Origin: a virus
IMG/VR virus record: IMGVR_UViG_3300042922_001443
Span: 1 to 41,307 of that record
Strand: one strand, 5' to 3'
Length of the DNA stretch: 41,307 nucleotides
Shown here: positions 20,768 to 29,937 of the stretch, piece by piece
Layout of the letters: the number at the start of each line of letters is the position of its first letter
Numbering within the stretch: position 1 is the stretch's first letter
Notes under the pieces: model-generated
Told to the model about the DNA's origin: nothing
The model's input: only the letters and a program-made list of their open reading frames with translations
The model's database searches: none
Program-made: the position numbers and the translations under genes

Positions 20768-21814
20768 CTACACCTCCAGGCTCAAATTATCTAAAAGAGG
20801 TATTTCATTATCCAATAATAATACATTAGCACTTGAGCCATTTAGATGAAGATCAGAATAATCAATAATGCCTTCTGTACCAAGTAATAAGGTACCTATT
20901 TTCGCATGACTTACATAGGAGGTTGTAAAAGCTATGCTCTTAAAATATTGATTAACCGAGTTTATGAAATTCGTACTTATAGTCTCTAAATTATATCCTG
21001 GTGCAAGCATGGCAACTGCTGTTATATCTATATCTTTTCCTACTCCTGATTCTACCGCAATAGTAGCTCCAATCGGTCTTACATTTTCAATGTAATCTAA
21101 TGTGTTGTTTACAATCGTACTGGATGCAGGCTGTTTATTAGCATCTACTATCACGATTTTAACTGTTCCAGGACCATCCCATAACGGGAACACTATTGCA
21201 TCTCCAACTCCTGGAACTTCCATGGCCCACTGGCGATATTGATTTGCATTTCCTGACGTGGCTGGTTTTTGTATGAAATTATATAGTCTTGTGACAAGTG
21301 CAGCATCACTCTCCTGATCCGTTCCACCTGTTGCAATTGCATTACTTACTGTGGATATGCCACTTTGATTTACAAATTGTCTTGTAATCATTCCTGGTGC
21401 TACATTGTACTTATCTCCTATTTCTTCCGCTGTTACCGTTCCATTGGCAGTACCGCCAGTTATAGAAATGTCGTTGTCTAAAATAAACTCAAACCCTTCA
21501 GCGGTAAGAAATACTTTTCCCTTAGGTATCACGGTACCGTTGGTCCCTGTTATAGTTAATATTGCGGTTGCCTTTGTGCCTGACTTTCGAGTTATTCCAT
21601 ATTCCGTACAACGCTTATCTATGTATTCACCAGACGTGGAATCAACATAGATTATTGGGAGAATAGCATCTAATGATTGATAGTTTTTCCATATTTCATA
21701 GGCTACTGCACTTATCATATCATTTGTAAAACTACCCTCACGTAAATCTATATCAGTTGTAATCCTGCCTAAAATATTATTTTTTATCGCTTCAACCGTT
21801 AAATTTTCATACAT
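20768..21814 (-). CDS. Baseplate J-like protein (XkdT-like)
   Basis: 348 residues from ATG 21814 after GAGGAG; the longer frame to 21856 is not supported. DLREGSFTNDMISAVAYEIWKNYQ and DKRCTEYGITRKSGTKATAILTITG are the baseplate_J opening. EVPGVGDAIVFPLWDGPGTVKIVIVD is the conserved core. It forms the baseplate wedge of the contractile tail. Confidence 0.9.
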   Translation of the reverse strand: MYENLTVEAIKNNILGRITTDIDLREGSFTNDMISAVAYEIWKNYQSLDAILPIIYVDSTSGEYIDKRCTEYGITRKSGTKATAILTITGTNGTVIPKGKVFLTAEGFEFILDNDISITGGTANGTVTAEEIGDKYNVAPGMITRQFVNQSGISTVSNAIATGGTDQESDAALVTRLYNFIQKPATSGNANQYRQWAMEVPGVGDAIVFPLWDGPGTVKIVIVDANKQPASSTIVNNTLDYIENVRPIGATIAVESGVGKDIDITAVAMLAPGYNLETISTNFINSVNQYFKSIAFTTSYVSHAKIGTLLLGTEGIIDYSDLHLNGSSANVLLLDNEIPLLDNLSLEV

Positions 21815-22223
21815 TGATTCTCTCCTCTCCGTATATGGTTTCAATTGTGCAACCAATTACTAATTCTTCACCTTTAAATAAGGCGGTTATATCAGTGACA
21901 TCAGTAATATAAGGATTAATCAATAAGCACTCTTTTACATATCTGGTTGCCTCTGCCTGCTTTAATTCACCTGTGTAAGGTTGACCAATGAGTGAGTCTG
22001 TTTCACACCCATAATCCCAAGTGTATATCTCATGTCGAAATCTTTGCACCTGCAGGGTTTTCCATGCCCAAATAATAACGGCTTCTTTGCCAGAGACTAC
22101 GACAGGTGATCCATTTACAAATACAGGTGTATTATTTTCAAAATCCCACTTTACTTCTTTATATAGCCTTATTTCTTCCTCCGACTCCGATGCCTGCGGT
22201 TGTATCATAGGAAATAAGCTCAT
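21807..22223 (-). CDS. Baseplate protein, DUF2634 (XkdS-like)
   Basis: 138 residues with the DUF2634/gpW-gp25-like features: YKEVKWDFENNTPVFVNGSPVVVSGKEAVIIWAWKTLQVQRFRHEIYTWDYG is typical. Overlaps baseplate J by 8 bp. PBSX XkdS homologs are baseplate wedge components. Confidence 0.87.
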   Translation of the reverse strand: MSLFPMIQPQASESEEEIRLYKEVKWDFENNTPVFVNGSPVVVSGKEAVIIWAWKTLQVQRFRHEIYTWDYGCETDSLIGQPYTGELKQAEATRYVKECLLINPYITDVTDITALFKGEELVIGCTIETIYGEERINV

Positions 22224-22468
22224 ATCTCCACCACCTTACAAAGTATTATGTATCTTTGCTCCTTATCTATGGGAATTAGTAAAAGACGTTCACCAATCTC
22301 AAAGCTTGTTATATTACTATTTTTTAATAAATCATTCTCATCTTGAGTGGTACTATTTACATCAACTTTTAAGGGATCAACTGAAGATACCACACCAAAA
22401 CGATAACTTGCACTACCTGTGTTTTCTTTATTTATAGTCTCAACTACTTTAATAAAGGGATTCTCCAT
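22220..22468 (-). CDS. DUF2577 baseplate protein (XkdR-like)
   Basis: 82 residues from ATG 22468 with GGAAGGGAG upstream. Pattern FGVVSSVDPLKVDVNS, IGERLLLIPIDKEQRYIIL: a small OB-like barrel as in DUF2577. It overlaps the hub gene by 20 bp and the DUF2634 gene by 4 bp. Confidence 0.82.
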   Translation of the reverse strand: MENPFIKVVETINKENTGSASYRFGVVSSVDPLKVDVNSTTQDENDLLKNSNITSFEIGERLLLIPIDKEQRYIILCKVVEI

Positions 22469-23516
22469 TTTCTCGCTCCCTTCCTGGTTTATAATTATAA
22501 GCAAAGGTTTCACCCTTGGTTTTTTTACCATCCTTATTTGGTAATGAGCCAGCCTCTTGTTCATCCATTATATTTTTAAAATTAAGAGTCAGCTTGTTAT
22601 AATACTGCCCTAGCTTCCATGTATGTACATCTGCATCAATATAAAACAAACCATATAATCCGGTGTAAGGTTCACGCACTACTACTGTTCCCCCTGTAAC
22701 ATTTGCAATATTCCCAAGGTTGTTAATCGTAATTGTTTGCTTTACTCCATTATCAGCAAGAATCTTTTTCGCATTGTCCGTAACATCTTCTTTCTCTGGC
22801 TGCTTAATATAGCCTTGCATTAGACCATACAACTTTATAGCTTCGTCATTTTTTAATATTTTAACTAAAGTATCATCTTTATTATAAATGGCTACCTGAT
22901 TAATCATATCGCTAATACTTTCAGAAGTTGAGGCAGACATAAGATTGTTGCCCCCTTCAATGATTAACGTTTCTTCGGTCTTGGTTTTTTCGATAACATT
23001 TAATTTAGATCCATGAAATCTTATCATATAATGCTTACCCGTTTTTTCGGATGCCAACGTGTAAGCCGTTTGGATTATGCTATAAAGATTTACACCAATA
23101 AAATTCCTGGTCACACTTGTACCCGTAGAGATAATGCTCCCGACCTCTATTCCAAAATCAGAGCATACTTTTTTCGTTATCGCTTCAGGGGTTATATTTG
23201 TAAATTTGTAATTTGCTTGATTTTTCTTTAGATATATTCCTCTGTCGTAGCAGTTTATATCAATAGTACTGCTTCCTGTATCCTTTTGCCTTTCAAAAAC
23301 ATAGCCAGTAAAGAGTACTCTCTCATCTTGTAAAAAGGTAACAGCATTACCAAGTTCACAATCAATCGTAGGTATACTTTTATCTGTGTAAGTAGATATA
23401 AGTCCGAAATCAAGCGTTCTAGCGCATTGCAAATAGTGCCCTGACCACGTGATTGTATCTATTAGTTGTGTAATATCAAAGGTCCCTTTACTATTTGTTA
23501 TAAGTAATTTAATCAT
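22449..23516 (-). CDS. Tail hub protein (XkdQ-like)
   Basis: 355 residues from ATG 23516 with GAGGGT upstream; the longer frame is not supported. Beta-rich start (LLITNSKGTFDITQLIDTITWSG), EAITKKVCSDFGIEVGSI, and SASTSESISDMINQVAIYNK with LMQGYIKQ later. This matches XkdQ and gpD-like tail hub proteins, which form the baseplate centre. Confidence 0.85.
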   Translation of the reverse strand: MIKLLITNSKGTFDITQLIDTITWSGHYLQCARTLDFGLISTYTDKSIPTIDCELGNAVTFLQDERVLFTGYVFERQKDTGSSTIDINCYDRGIYLKKNQANYKFTNITPEAITKKVCSDFGIEVGSIISTGTSVTRNFIGVNLYSIIQTAYTLASEKTGKHYMIRFHGSKLNVIEKTKTEETLIIEGGNNLMSASTSESISDMINQVAIYNKDDTLVKILKNDEAIKLYGLMQGYIKQPEKEDVTDNAKKILADNGVKQTITINNLGNIANVTGGTVVVREPYTGLYGLFYIDADVHTWKLGQYYNKLTLNFKNIMDEQEAGSLPNKDGKKTKGETFAYNYKPGRERENGESLY

Positions 23517-23524
23517 GTACCCTC

Positions 23525-24157
23525 CTATAACAGACTTACATCGGGTAATTTTATTGCATTTCCAGCATAGATAAGATTTATATTTTTGATACCATTGTAA
23601 GTAGCAACCTTTTGGCATATAGAAGTATTTCCGTAATGCTTACGACATATCGTACTTAGTGTATCACCCGATTTTACAATATAACTTTTGGTTGCTTTTT
23701 TATCTTTTTTGGTATCTCGCGACTTATTGCCTGTCTTATCAGTTGGTATAATGGACAATTCCCTATACTCTCGCATATTAATGCTTGCATATACGTCGCC
23801 TGTTCCATCTTTTTCTCCATATGTGATATCTGATATTAAAACAGGAACGTTTACTGGTGTACCCGACACGATAAATCGTAATATACGGTGTTTATCGCAC
23901 CAAGTTTTAAACTTATTAACATAATAGTAAGGATCAAGATTGGTTCCAGGTTGATTAAAAGGATACTTTTTGGATGGAAACATACAATCTATTCTGATTG
24001 CCTGTAATGTTTCATAGCCTGGTATAACTACATCACCGACCTTGTGTATATTTATAGTCTCTATGTTAATTCCATGTGAAACCTCAAAGCTTGGAGGGGT
24101 AACTGGAAGTAGCAATTCCTTGTCAGTCACCTCGTTTTTAAATATAAATTTTCTCAC
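23525..24157 (-). CDS. LysM-domain tail protein (XkdP-like)
   Basis: 210 residues from GTG 24157 with AGGAGG. The N-terminal ~140 residues are a tail/baseplate domain (LLPVTPPSFEVSHGINIETINIHKVGDV). The C-terminus is a LysM (SYIVKSGDTLSTICRKHYGNTS...NLIYAGNAIKLP). Follows the tape measure as in PBSX; it connects tube and hub, and may touch peptidoglycan. Confidence 0.88.
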   Translation of the reverse strand: MRKFIFKNEVTDKELLLPVTPPSFEVSHGINIETINIHKVGDVVIPGYETLQAIRIDCMFPSKKYPFNQPGTNLDPYYYVNKFKTWCDKHRILRFIVSGTPVNVPVLISDITYGEKDGTGDVYASINMREYRELSIIPTDKTGNKSRDTKKDKKATKSYIVKSGDTLSTICRKHYGNTSICQKVATYNGIKNINLIYAGNAIKLPDVSLL

Positions 24158-24167
24158 AGTCCACCTC

Positions 24168-26342
24168 CTAATTGGCTAATGTATAAGCTTGATTCATCAT
24201 CCTTGCAATTTCTTGCGCCACACTCTTTATATCGCTTTCTTGGCGAACTACAAATGTATTTCCAGTAATAGAAATTGGTGTCGAACTACCATAATTACGG
24301 TTTTCACTGGCCGTTAGAACTCTTTCCCCTTCATGAAGCAATGCAGGGAAATTGTCATATGGAACATAACTAAATCCATAAGCCTTTCCATTTCCTTTCA
24401 TGGCTTCAGCTTTAACATGATCAGCAACTGCACGTCCCTTATTATCCTTTAAAAGCTTCTTTTGTTCTGGAGTCAGATTTTCTTCACCGCCAGACCATTC
24501 ATACACCTCTTCCATATCATAGTCATAGGTGTTCGAATCCCCTATAGCTTTTTTATAACCCTTAGAAACTTCCAGTCCCCAAACATAACCTGCATTCCAA
24601 TATTCATCCTTCAAGTTGCTGTCTTCTCTTATATTTTTCACAATGGACATATTTGTTTCAAGCTGTAGCTGTGCTCCATCACTTGCATTATATTCATTCA
24701 CTGCTATGGCTTGCGCTTCTGCTAAGATCTCACCCATCTTTGCTCCTGTTTCTAGCATAGCTTCTTCATTCCCTTGTTTCTGCGCATCATAATATTCAGC
24801 TTCAGCAATCTTATATTCTTTTATAAGTCTCTCCAGGGCATCTTTTTGTTTGGAATTTATATAACTGTCTGCTAAGGTTCCGTCCATAACAGAACTTATT
24901 GCATCTCGATTAAGTTCTTCTTTTTTATTTTCAAGTGAAGCTTGCCATTGACCCATTTTATTATAGGCATCCTGCATCTGCTCTCCACCTTCACCGCTTA
25001 ACCAGTCAATTTCATCCTGCATACCTTCTTTTCTTGTTGATGTATATCCCTGACCCATTGCATTGTTAAGTTCTGCCATTGCATCCTCAAGAGTACTTGT
25101 AAGTCCTGCGAAGGTTTGCGCCTGCTTTTCCATATTTCCAGCAAAATCAGACCCCATGTAATCAGCAATTGCTTTAGCTGCCTCACCACCTGGCACATCT
25201 CCGTCACTAACCATTTCTTGCAGTTTTTTTCTTGTTTCGTCGGTAGCCTCACCAAGGTAGGCTTCTGCAAGATAGCTCCACACATCAATTCCACGCTCTA
25301 GTAGTGGATTTAAATACTCTAGCGTAGTTTTATCTGTTGTCTGCATGCGACCAAGTGAAGTCGCGACAAATTTCATGTCTTCACTACTCAATCCTAAGGC
25401 AGACCCAGTGTCACCAACCTTTTCAAGTAAAGGAAGTATTTCATCTTGTTTATATCCGTATGCCAACAACACTTTACTTACATTTGTTAACTCATCGTAG
25501 GCAAATGGTGTAACACTTGCAAAGTCCGTTAAGGAGCTTAAAAACTTATCTGCTTGGGTTTCTCCTCCCAGAAGAGTACTGAATGATATTCTATTTGTCT
25601 CCCTGTTAGATGCAATACTTGTACCGCTTGTTAATGCCTGTTCCTGGTTATCCTTCACGGTATCGTACAAATCAGTATAGTAATCTTTAAAAGCATCATT
25701 TTTACTCTCAAATATTTTATTCTGCCCTTGAATGTATCCTAATATAGCACCGCCAAGAGCACCTACAGCAGTGCCTATTGGACCAGCTACAGACCCAACC
25801 ATTGCTCCTATAGTTGCCGAAGATAATGCACTACTTGCAAGCGTACCAGCTTCATTTCCGTAAGCACTCCCTATATAGGTAGTGGTCAATTCACCAAGTA
25901 CATTCCCAACCATTCCAACAGCTCCCGATTTGGCAATTGTACTTAACATACTATTGCCTCCCAATGAGCCAGAGCCAGCTTGATTTTGATTTTTACTTAC
26001 GACACCTGAAAGACTTAACATACTCTTTTCTGCTTGCTTTGCTTCACTCGTAACTAGGGACAAATTCCGACGTGCTTGTTCATAATCTGCATTCGCCATT
26101 TCAAGATTAAGTTTGTGAGCTTCACTTCCAGTTTTAGCGAATTGTTTCTCGGCTTCTTTTAAATCAGTTCTCGCTTTTGCAGCATCAACTTTAAGGGTGG
26201 ATTTTGTTTTATTCAGCTCATTCAGCTTAGTTTGTAACCCTGTTAAATCTTTATTAAAACTTTGATTGGCATTGCGCATGGTAGTTATAGCTTGGCTAAA
26301 ATTATCCTTTGCACTAATTGCAATGCTTATTTCTCTTCCCAT
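24168..26342 (-). CDS. Tape measure protein
   Basis: 724 residues. N-terminal coiled coils (NQSFNKDLTGLQTKLNELNKTK, EAKQAEKSMLSLSGVV), a Gly/Ala-rich hydrophobic segment (about 175-210), a middle with FASVTPFAYDELTNVSKVLLAYG that is conserved in this class, and a C-terminus with FPALLHEGERVLTASENR. At about 0.15 nm per residue the tail would be near 110 nm (family rule, inference). Its gene follows the frameshifted chaperone. Confidence 0.87.
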   Translation of the reverse strand: MGREISIAISAKDNFSQAITTMRNANQSFNKDLTGLQTKLNELNKTKSTLKVDAAKARTDLKEAEKQFAKTGSEAHKLNLEMANADYEQARRNLSLVTSEAKQAEKSMLSLSGVVSKNQNQAGSGSLGGNSMLSTIAKSGAVGMVGNVLGELTTTYIGSAYGNEAGTLASSALSSATIGAMVGSVAGPIGTAVGALGGAILGYIQGQNKIFESKNDAFKDYYTDLYDTVKDNQEQALTSGTSIASNRETNRISFSTLLGGETQADKFLSSLTDFASVTPFAYDELTNVSKVLLAYGYKQDEILPLLEKVGDTGSALGLSSEDMKFVATSLGRMQTTDKTTLEYLNPLLERGIDVWSYLAEAYLGEATDETRKKLQEMVSDGDVPGGEAAKAIADYMGSDFAGNMEKQAQTFAGLTSTLEDAMAELNNAMGQGYTSTRKEGMQDEIDWLSGEGGEQMQDAYNKMGQWQASLENKKEELNRDAISSVMDGTLADSYINSKQKDALERLIKEYKIAEAEYYDAQKQGNEEAMLETGAKMGEILAEAQAIAVNEYNASDGAQLQLETNMSIVKNIREDSNLKDEYWNAGYVWGLEVSKGYKKAIGDSNTYDYDMEEVYEWSGGEENLTPEQKKLLKDNKGRAVADHVKAEAMKGNGKAYGFSYVPYDNFPALLHEGERVLTASENRNYGSSTPISITGNTFVVRQESDIKSVAQEIARMMNQAYTLAN

Positions 26343-26353
26343 GCCCTACCTCC

Positions 26354-26512
26354 TTAGCGTTTATATCTTGCTTCTAAAATCAATTCAAAGAAAGCTCTTA
26401 ATACAACCTTTTCCCCTTCAGGAAGATTATAATAAGAGCCTGGTAATACATGATGTTCTGTTAATAGATAATACATTAACTGTAGCTCTGGATCATTATC
26501 TATTTTTTTTTA
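26354..26512 (-). CDS. Frameshift extension of the tail assembly chaperone
   Basis: The chaperone frame ends ATT AAA AAA AAA TAG (nine A's at 26503-26511 on the complement). A -1 slip on this run reads on as IDNDPELQLMYYLLTEHHVLPGS, and continues to ARYKR, stop at 26354. That is the second part typical of gpGT-type long chaperones (LTEHHVLPGSYYNLPEGE). No separate ribosome site is seen, so the product is most likely made only by frameshifting. Confidence 0.78.
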
Positions 26513-26865
26513 ATCTCTTCCACCGTAACTTGACGATATCCGCTTAATTTTTCTATTGCCCTGGAGATATCTTCTATCTCTCCAGGTAACAGGAGCTTTT
26601 TTACTAATTCTGCAGGTGTTGACGCGCTGTACTTTGCCATAAGGTCTGCATCCTTTAAGTTCGGCTCTACAGTACCAGCCAATACAATATGTACGTTTAG
26701 ATCTTCTGGTTGATTCTTGGTTAAATCCGTTGCTCGATTGTATGGCAACGCTCTTAGTTTAAAAACAACAGGCTCTCCACAAACAGAAGAGAGCCTTTTT
26801 ATTTTAATTTCCTTTTCTGGTAGGTCAGGAATATTTGCACTTAACAATAATTTTAATGCATCCAT
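26500..26865 (-). CDS. Tail assembly chaperone (XkdN-like, short form)
   Basis: 121 residues. EKEIKIKRLSSVCGEPVVFKLRALPYNRATDLTK is a phage XkdN-like pattern, and AELVKKLLLPGEIEDISRAIEKLSGY closes it. Ends on a slippery A9 run for -1 frameshifting (see extension). It helps load tape measure before tail tube polymerises. Overlaps the tube gene by one base. Confidence 0.83.
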   Translation of the reverse strand: MDALKLLLSANIPDLPEKEIKIKRLSSVCGEPVVFKLRALPYNRATDLTKNQPEDLNVHIVLAGTVEPNLKDADLMAKYSASTPAELVKKLLLPGEIEDISRAIEKLSGYRQVTVEEIKKK

Positions 26866-27293
26866 TATTTTGCCTCCACCTTTTCTGTAAATTCATAGTC
26901 GGTAAAAGTAAATGGAGCTTCAACGCTTCCTTTTTTGGCTGCTTCCCAGTCTGCAAGGGTAACATCATCAAAAGAAACATTCCTAATTTCTACACGCTCT
27001 GAACCTGCTGCATCTGGATCGGCCAACTTTGAGATAATCAAAAATCTTGGATCAATACCAGACTTAATCTTATCACCTACAGCGATAACCATACGGCTAT
27101 TTACTTTATGTAGTTTTAAAGACCCTGTATAAGCTACACCAGTGACCTTTTTATCCGATGCCATTTGACCACAAAAGTTAACATCCTCTTTTGTCATAGA
27201 CATCTTGGCTTGTAGACCAAAGCATTCACCAACTAATTCATTATCTAACCACACCTGACCCCATGTACCGTTAAAAATTCTTTTTGCGTTCAT
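26865..27293 (-). CDS. Tail tube protein (XkdM-like)
   Basis: 142 residues. FNGTWGQVWLDNELVGECFGLQAKMSMTKEDVNFCG and GVAYTGSLKLHKVNSRM are the pattern of PBSX XkdM tube proteins. Forms the inner tube of the contractile tail. Strong ribosome site AAGGAGG, in keeping with high expression. Confidence 0.9.
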   Translation of the reverse strand: MNAKRIFNGTWGQVWLDNELVGECFGLQAKMSMTKEDVNFCGQMASDKKVTGVAYTGSLKLHKVNSRMVIAVGDKIKSGIDPRFLIISKLADPDAAGSERVEIRNVSFDDVTLADWEAAKKGSVEAPFTFTDYEFTEKVEAK

Positions 27294-27304
27294 ACATTTC
27301 CTCC

Positions 27305-28369
27305 TTAAATCGTAATGTTAAGGTCAATATCTTCTATCGCATCAAGGATAGTAATATTTGCTCTTAAGAATACTTTGTCAGCAGTAACAGCGGTCTTTAT
27401 TTCTTGTTCGGTCATATTGGACGTATCTTTATTAATACTCTTTAGGTATGCTTCTTGAGCTTCTAAATCAATCTCGACTATGCTAGTACCGCTAGCCAGT
27501 ATCCCTTCATCCTCAAGACTCATAAAATACTTTTTGATAGCGGAAATAAGCAGACATTTATTATCATAACTATTTGCATATTTGCCTATATAGTTGTCCT
27601 GTGCTGTCTGCTTTATATCCTTACGAATCATATCAATGGTTTCGACTGTCTTTATCTTTTTAAAGCTCTCACCTTTATCATCCGTAAGAGTTTGAAGTGA
27701 ATTAACTCCCCTACCTACCTTTACCTTTTCACCATCATAGAAGACGATAAATTTACCTGCATTGACAGCGGTGTCCATATCATCCTTTGTAAGCCTGTCT
27801 ACGTCTGCCACCTCTGGAAGAGCTGCATATGTACATGAGATAGTTAGTGGTGTACCTGCGATAATGCCAGCAATTCTTGAACAATATTCTGCAGCTGTAA
27901 AGTCAATTAAACCGTCTGTAATCCCCGATGTAGTAAAGTTGATAATTGCTTCATGGTTTCCAGCAGTATCAGGAAGTACGGTTTTAGGTGTAAAGCCTGC
28001 TTCACGTTGCGCCTTAATCCAATTAACTACTGCTGTGCATTCTGCTGTTGAAATGTCTGTTGGACCAACCAAGTAGTCAAATGTTTGTGTCCTTAGGTAG
28101 TCAAGTGCAGCGGTTAAATTCGCGGCATCAGCTGGCAAAACATAGACAATTACTTTTCTCGGTGGATTCATATACCCTAAAAAAGCACGTTCGATGTAAT
28201 TTTTGTTATTGACACCAAGTGTCGCTGGAATCTGTGCAGGACTCGTTAAAATGTGTTCTCCACCTGCGTTAGCATCACGCACGATTATAGCCACAACACC
28301 TCGTTCGGATCTAGCAATGGAATTACTTGCTTGAGTCGAAAAGGCTATATTTATATTAGGCAGTTTCAT
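27305..28369 (-). CDS. Tail sheath protein (XkdK-like)
   Basis: 354 residues. PNINIAFSTQASNSIARSERGVVAIIVRD is the conserved opening, then NYIERAFLGYMNPPRKVIVYVLP, and a C-terminal sheath domain (AQDNYIGKYANSYDNKCLLISAIKKYF). It polymerises around the tube and contracts at infection. Proof that this is a myovirus. Confidence 0.92.
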   Translation of the reverse strand: MKLPNINIAFSTQASNSIARSERGVVAIIVRDANAGGEHILTSPAQIPATLGVNNKNYIERAFLGYMNPPRKVIVYVLPADAANLTAALDYLRTQTFDYLVGPTDISTAECTAVVNWIKAQREAGFTPKTVLPDTAGNHEAIINFTTSGITDGLIDFTAAEYCSRIAGIIAGTPLTISCTYAALPEVADVDRLTKDDMDTAVNAGKFIVFYDGEKVKVGRGVNSLQTLTDDKGESFKKIKTVETIDMIRKDIKQTAQDNYIGKYANSYDNKCLLISAIKKYFMSLEDEGILASGTSIVEIDLEAQEAYLKSINKDTSNMTEQEIKTAVTADKVFLRANITILDAIEDIDLNITI

Positions 28370-28821
28370 AAATGTTCCTCCTTAATTTTTGTTGTAACCG
28401 ATGTCATTAACGGTGTATCGTCTATTTCATCAGTTCGGTTATCAAAATATTCAAATTGTAAATCAATATAGGCTCTGTCTGTATCCATTCCCCCGGTGCT
28501 GCCTTGTACCTGTAAAGCTCTATCGCCTACGGTTAAGTATCCTTTTTGCAGTGCTATGAGGATATTGTCTTGTATGTCTGCCAGTTCTTCTCTATCATAA
28601 AAATTCTTTTTATCTGGTGGAGTAAAGCAAGTAATCGTAAAATAGACTGACTTTTCAATTGTATCTCTACTAGCATCCCTACTACTAATCCTAACAAATT
28701 CGATAAAGAAAGAGGCTCTATCAAAATCTTTGCCTGGTTCCTTAGTATAGACAATTCGCTCTGGATAAACATCAACTAATAAACGATTGATAGCTTTAAA
28801 AATGTCTGTTTGCTTAATCAT
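28366..28821 (-). CDS. Tail terminator-type protein (DUF6838-like)
   Basis: 151 residues: IFKAINRLLVDVYPERIVYTKEPGKDFDRASFFIEFV, then DIQDNILIALQKGYLTVGDRALQVQG. This is a tail terminator/completion family of Gram-positive myophages. It caps the tail where head joins. Overlaps both neighbours by 4 bp. Confidence 0.75.
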   Translation of the reverse strand: MIKQTDIFKAINRLLVDVYPERIVYTKEPGKDFDRASFFIEFVRISSRDASRDTIEKSVYFTITCFTPPDKKNFYDREELADIQDNILIALQKGYLTVGDRALQVQGSTGGMDTDRAYIDLQFEYFDNRTDEIDDTPLMTSVTTKIKEEHL

Positions 28822-29285
28822 GGATTACCCTCCAGTCCTTCGGCTATCTCTTTGGCATATTCCTCGGCAATTGCTATCGCTCTCGATTCGACGTTGTTCC
28901 TAGCCGGCTGATAAAAGTGATAACCGTCTACATAAGCCTTTCGAATTCTTGGGCGATATCTTTTATTATTACCTGAAGGGGATCTGATTGCATGACCATT
29001 TTCGAGATAGTTCGTAATTGCTCCAGGACTGTTATCTCCAATACTCTTATCGGTTGCCCTTACTGCAGCATATCCACCACCAGAACCAACATGGCTAGTT
29101 TGCCAGTCCTTCACCTTTCCTGAACTGTCGTTAAGACCTGAATCAGTAATTTGCTTATCAACTTCATTTTTAATTTCATCAGCTATTCTAGAATGTAGCT
29201 CTTTTCTTCTTTCGGGTACTTCATCCAGCAAGGCTTTTAATTCATCATCAAAACTCTTAAAATCAAAAAGATCTACACTCTGCAT
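28818..29285 (-). CDS. HK97 gp10-family head-tail joining protein
   Basis: 155 residues. FDDELKALLDEVPERRKELHSRIADEI at the start, GGGYAAVRATDKSIGDNSPGAITNYLENGHAIR in the middle, and YQPARNNVESRAIAIAEEYAKEI at the end. The pattern is typical of HK97 gp10-type neck proteins. One-base overlap with upstream gene. Confidence 0.8.
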   Translation of the reverse strand: MQSVDLFDFKSFDDELKALLDEVPERRKELHSRIADEIKNEVDKQITDSGLNDSSGKVKDWQTSHVGSGGGYAAVRATDKSIGDNSPGAITNYLENGHAIRSPSGNNKRYRPRIRKAYVDGYHFYQPARNNVESRAIAIAEEYAKEIAEGLEGNP

Positions 29286-29881
29286 CAGGTATCCTCCTTA
29301 AACAAGATTTCATACTCATTCTTAAATTCGTCAAGGGTATGAGCTACTAAAACCGTATATCTCTTGTTGCAGATGGTTACAAGTTCGCTTGATTCCATAA
29401 CAATAGGCTTTGGAGTTACTAACACAAAGATAGTCTCAACCTGTGCCATTGGTTCACCTTGGGTGTGACCTAGATACTTTTCAGTCAGGTAGCCTGGAAA
29501 TGTTATTTGAATTGATTCTCCATAAACTGGACGGTTGAGTTCGTCTAATGTCTGCTCACTTTCTTTTTCAATGATGCAGATTGTTGGCTCAATCAATGCT
29601 GCTGTGACTTCATAATACATTCTATCGACTGGTTTAATATCTGTGATAAAGCAGTGCTTACCATACCAATTCATGGCATTGAATAATGAAATATCATCCC
29701 TTTTACGTATTGTAAATTTTATAGATTTAGCACCTAGTCCAACTTTAGAAAATATATTATTGCCGTTTAATAACTCTACTTTAGACCATAATCCTCTAAC
29801 ATTAGTCCATGAATACATAGATTGATTTAACTTTAGTTCTAGAACAAAAATTCTATCTCTAAATTCTCCTAGGTTAAACAT
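29285..29881 (-). CDS. Head closure / head-tail adaptor protein
   Basis: 198 residues. FRDRIFVLELKLNQSMYSWTNVRGLWSKVELL is the pattern of phage head-tail adaptors (SPP1 gp16-like). The C-terminal half carries YKGS-free beta segments (IFVLVTPKPIVMESSELVTICNKRYTV). In late operon between capsid and gp10 genes. Confidence 0.7.
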   Translation of the reverse strand: MFNLGEFRDRIFVLELKLNQSMYSWTNVRGLWSKVELLNGNNIFSKVGLGAKSIKFTIRKRDDISLFNAMNWYGKHCFITDIKPVDRMYYEVTAALIEPTICIIEKESEQTLDELNRPVYGESIQITFPGYLTEKYLGHTQGEPMAQVETIFVLVTPKPIVMESSELVTICNKRYTVLVAHTLDEFKNEYEILFKEDT

Positions 29882-29896
29882 AGTTACCCTCTTTTC

Positions 29897-29929
29897 ACAA
29901 AATCAAGGAGGGTTTTAGTCCCTCCTTGA
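29897..29929 (-). terminator. Terminator-like hairpin after the major capsid gene
   Basis: Minus strand: TCAAGGAGGG, loop ACTAAAA, CCCTCCTTGA (10-bp perfect stem), then TTTTGT. It lies 8 bp downstream of the capsid stop, inside the late operon. Confidence 0.75.
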
Positions 29930-29937
29930 ACAAGTTT

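Noticed and set aside
24168-26342. Plus-strand open frames within the tail genes
   Set aside because: They have no ribosome sites and lie fully within clear tail genes; shadows of the real frame.
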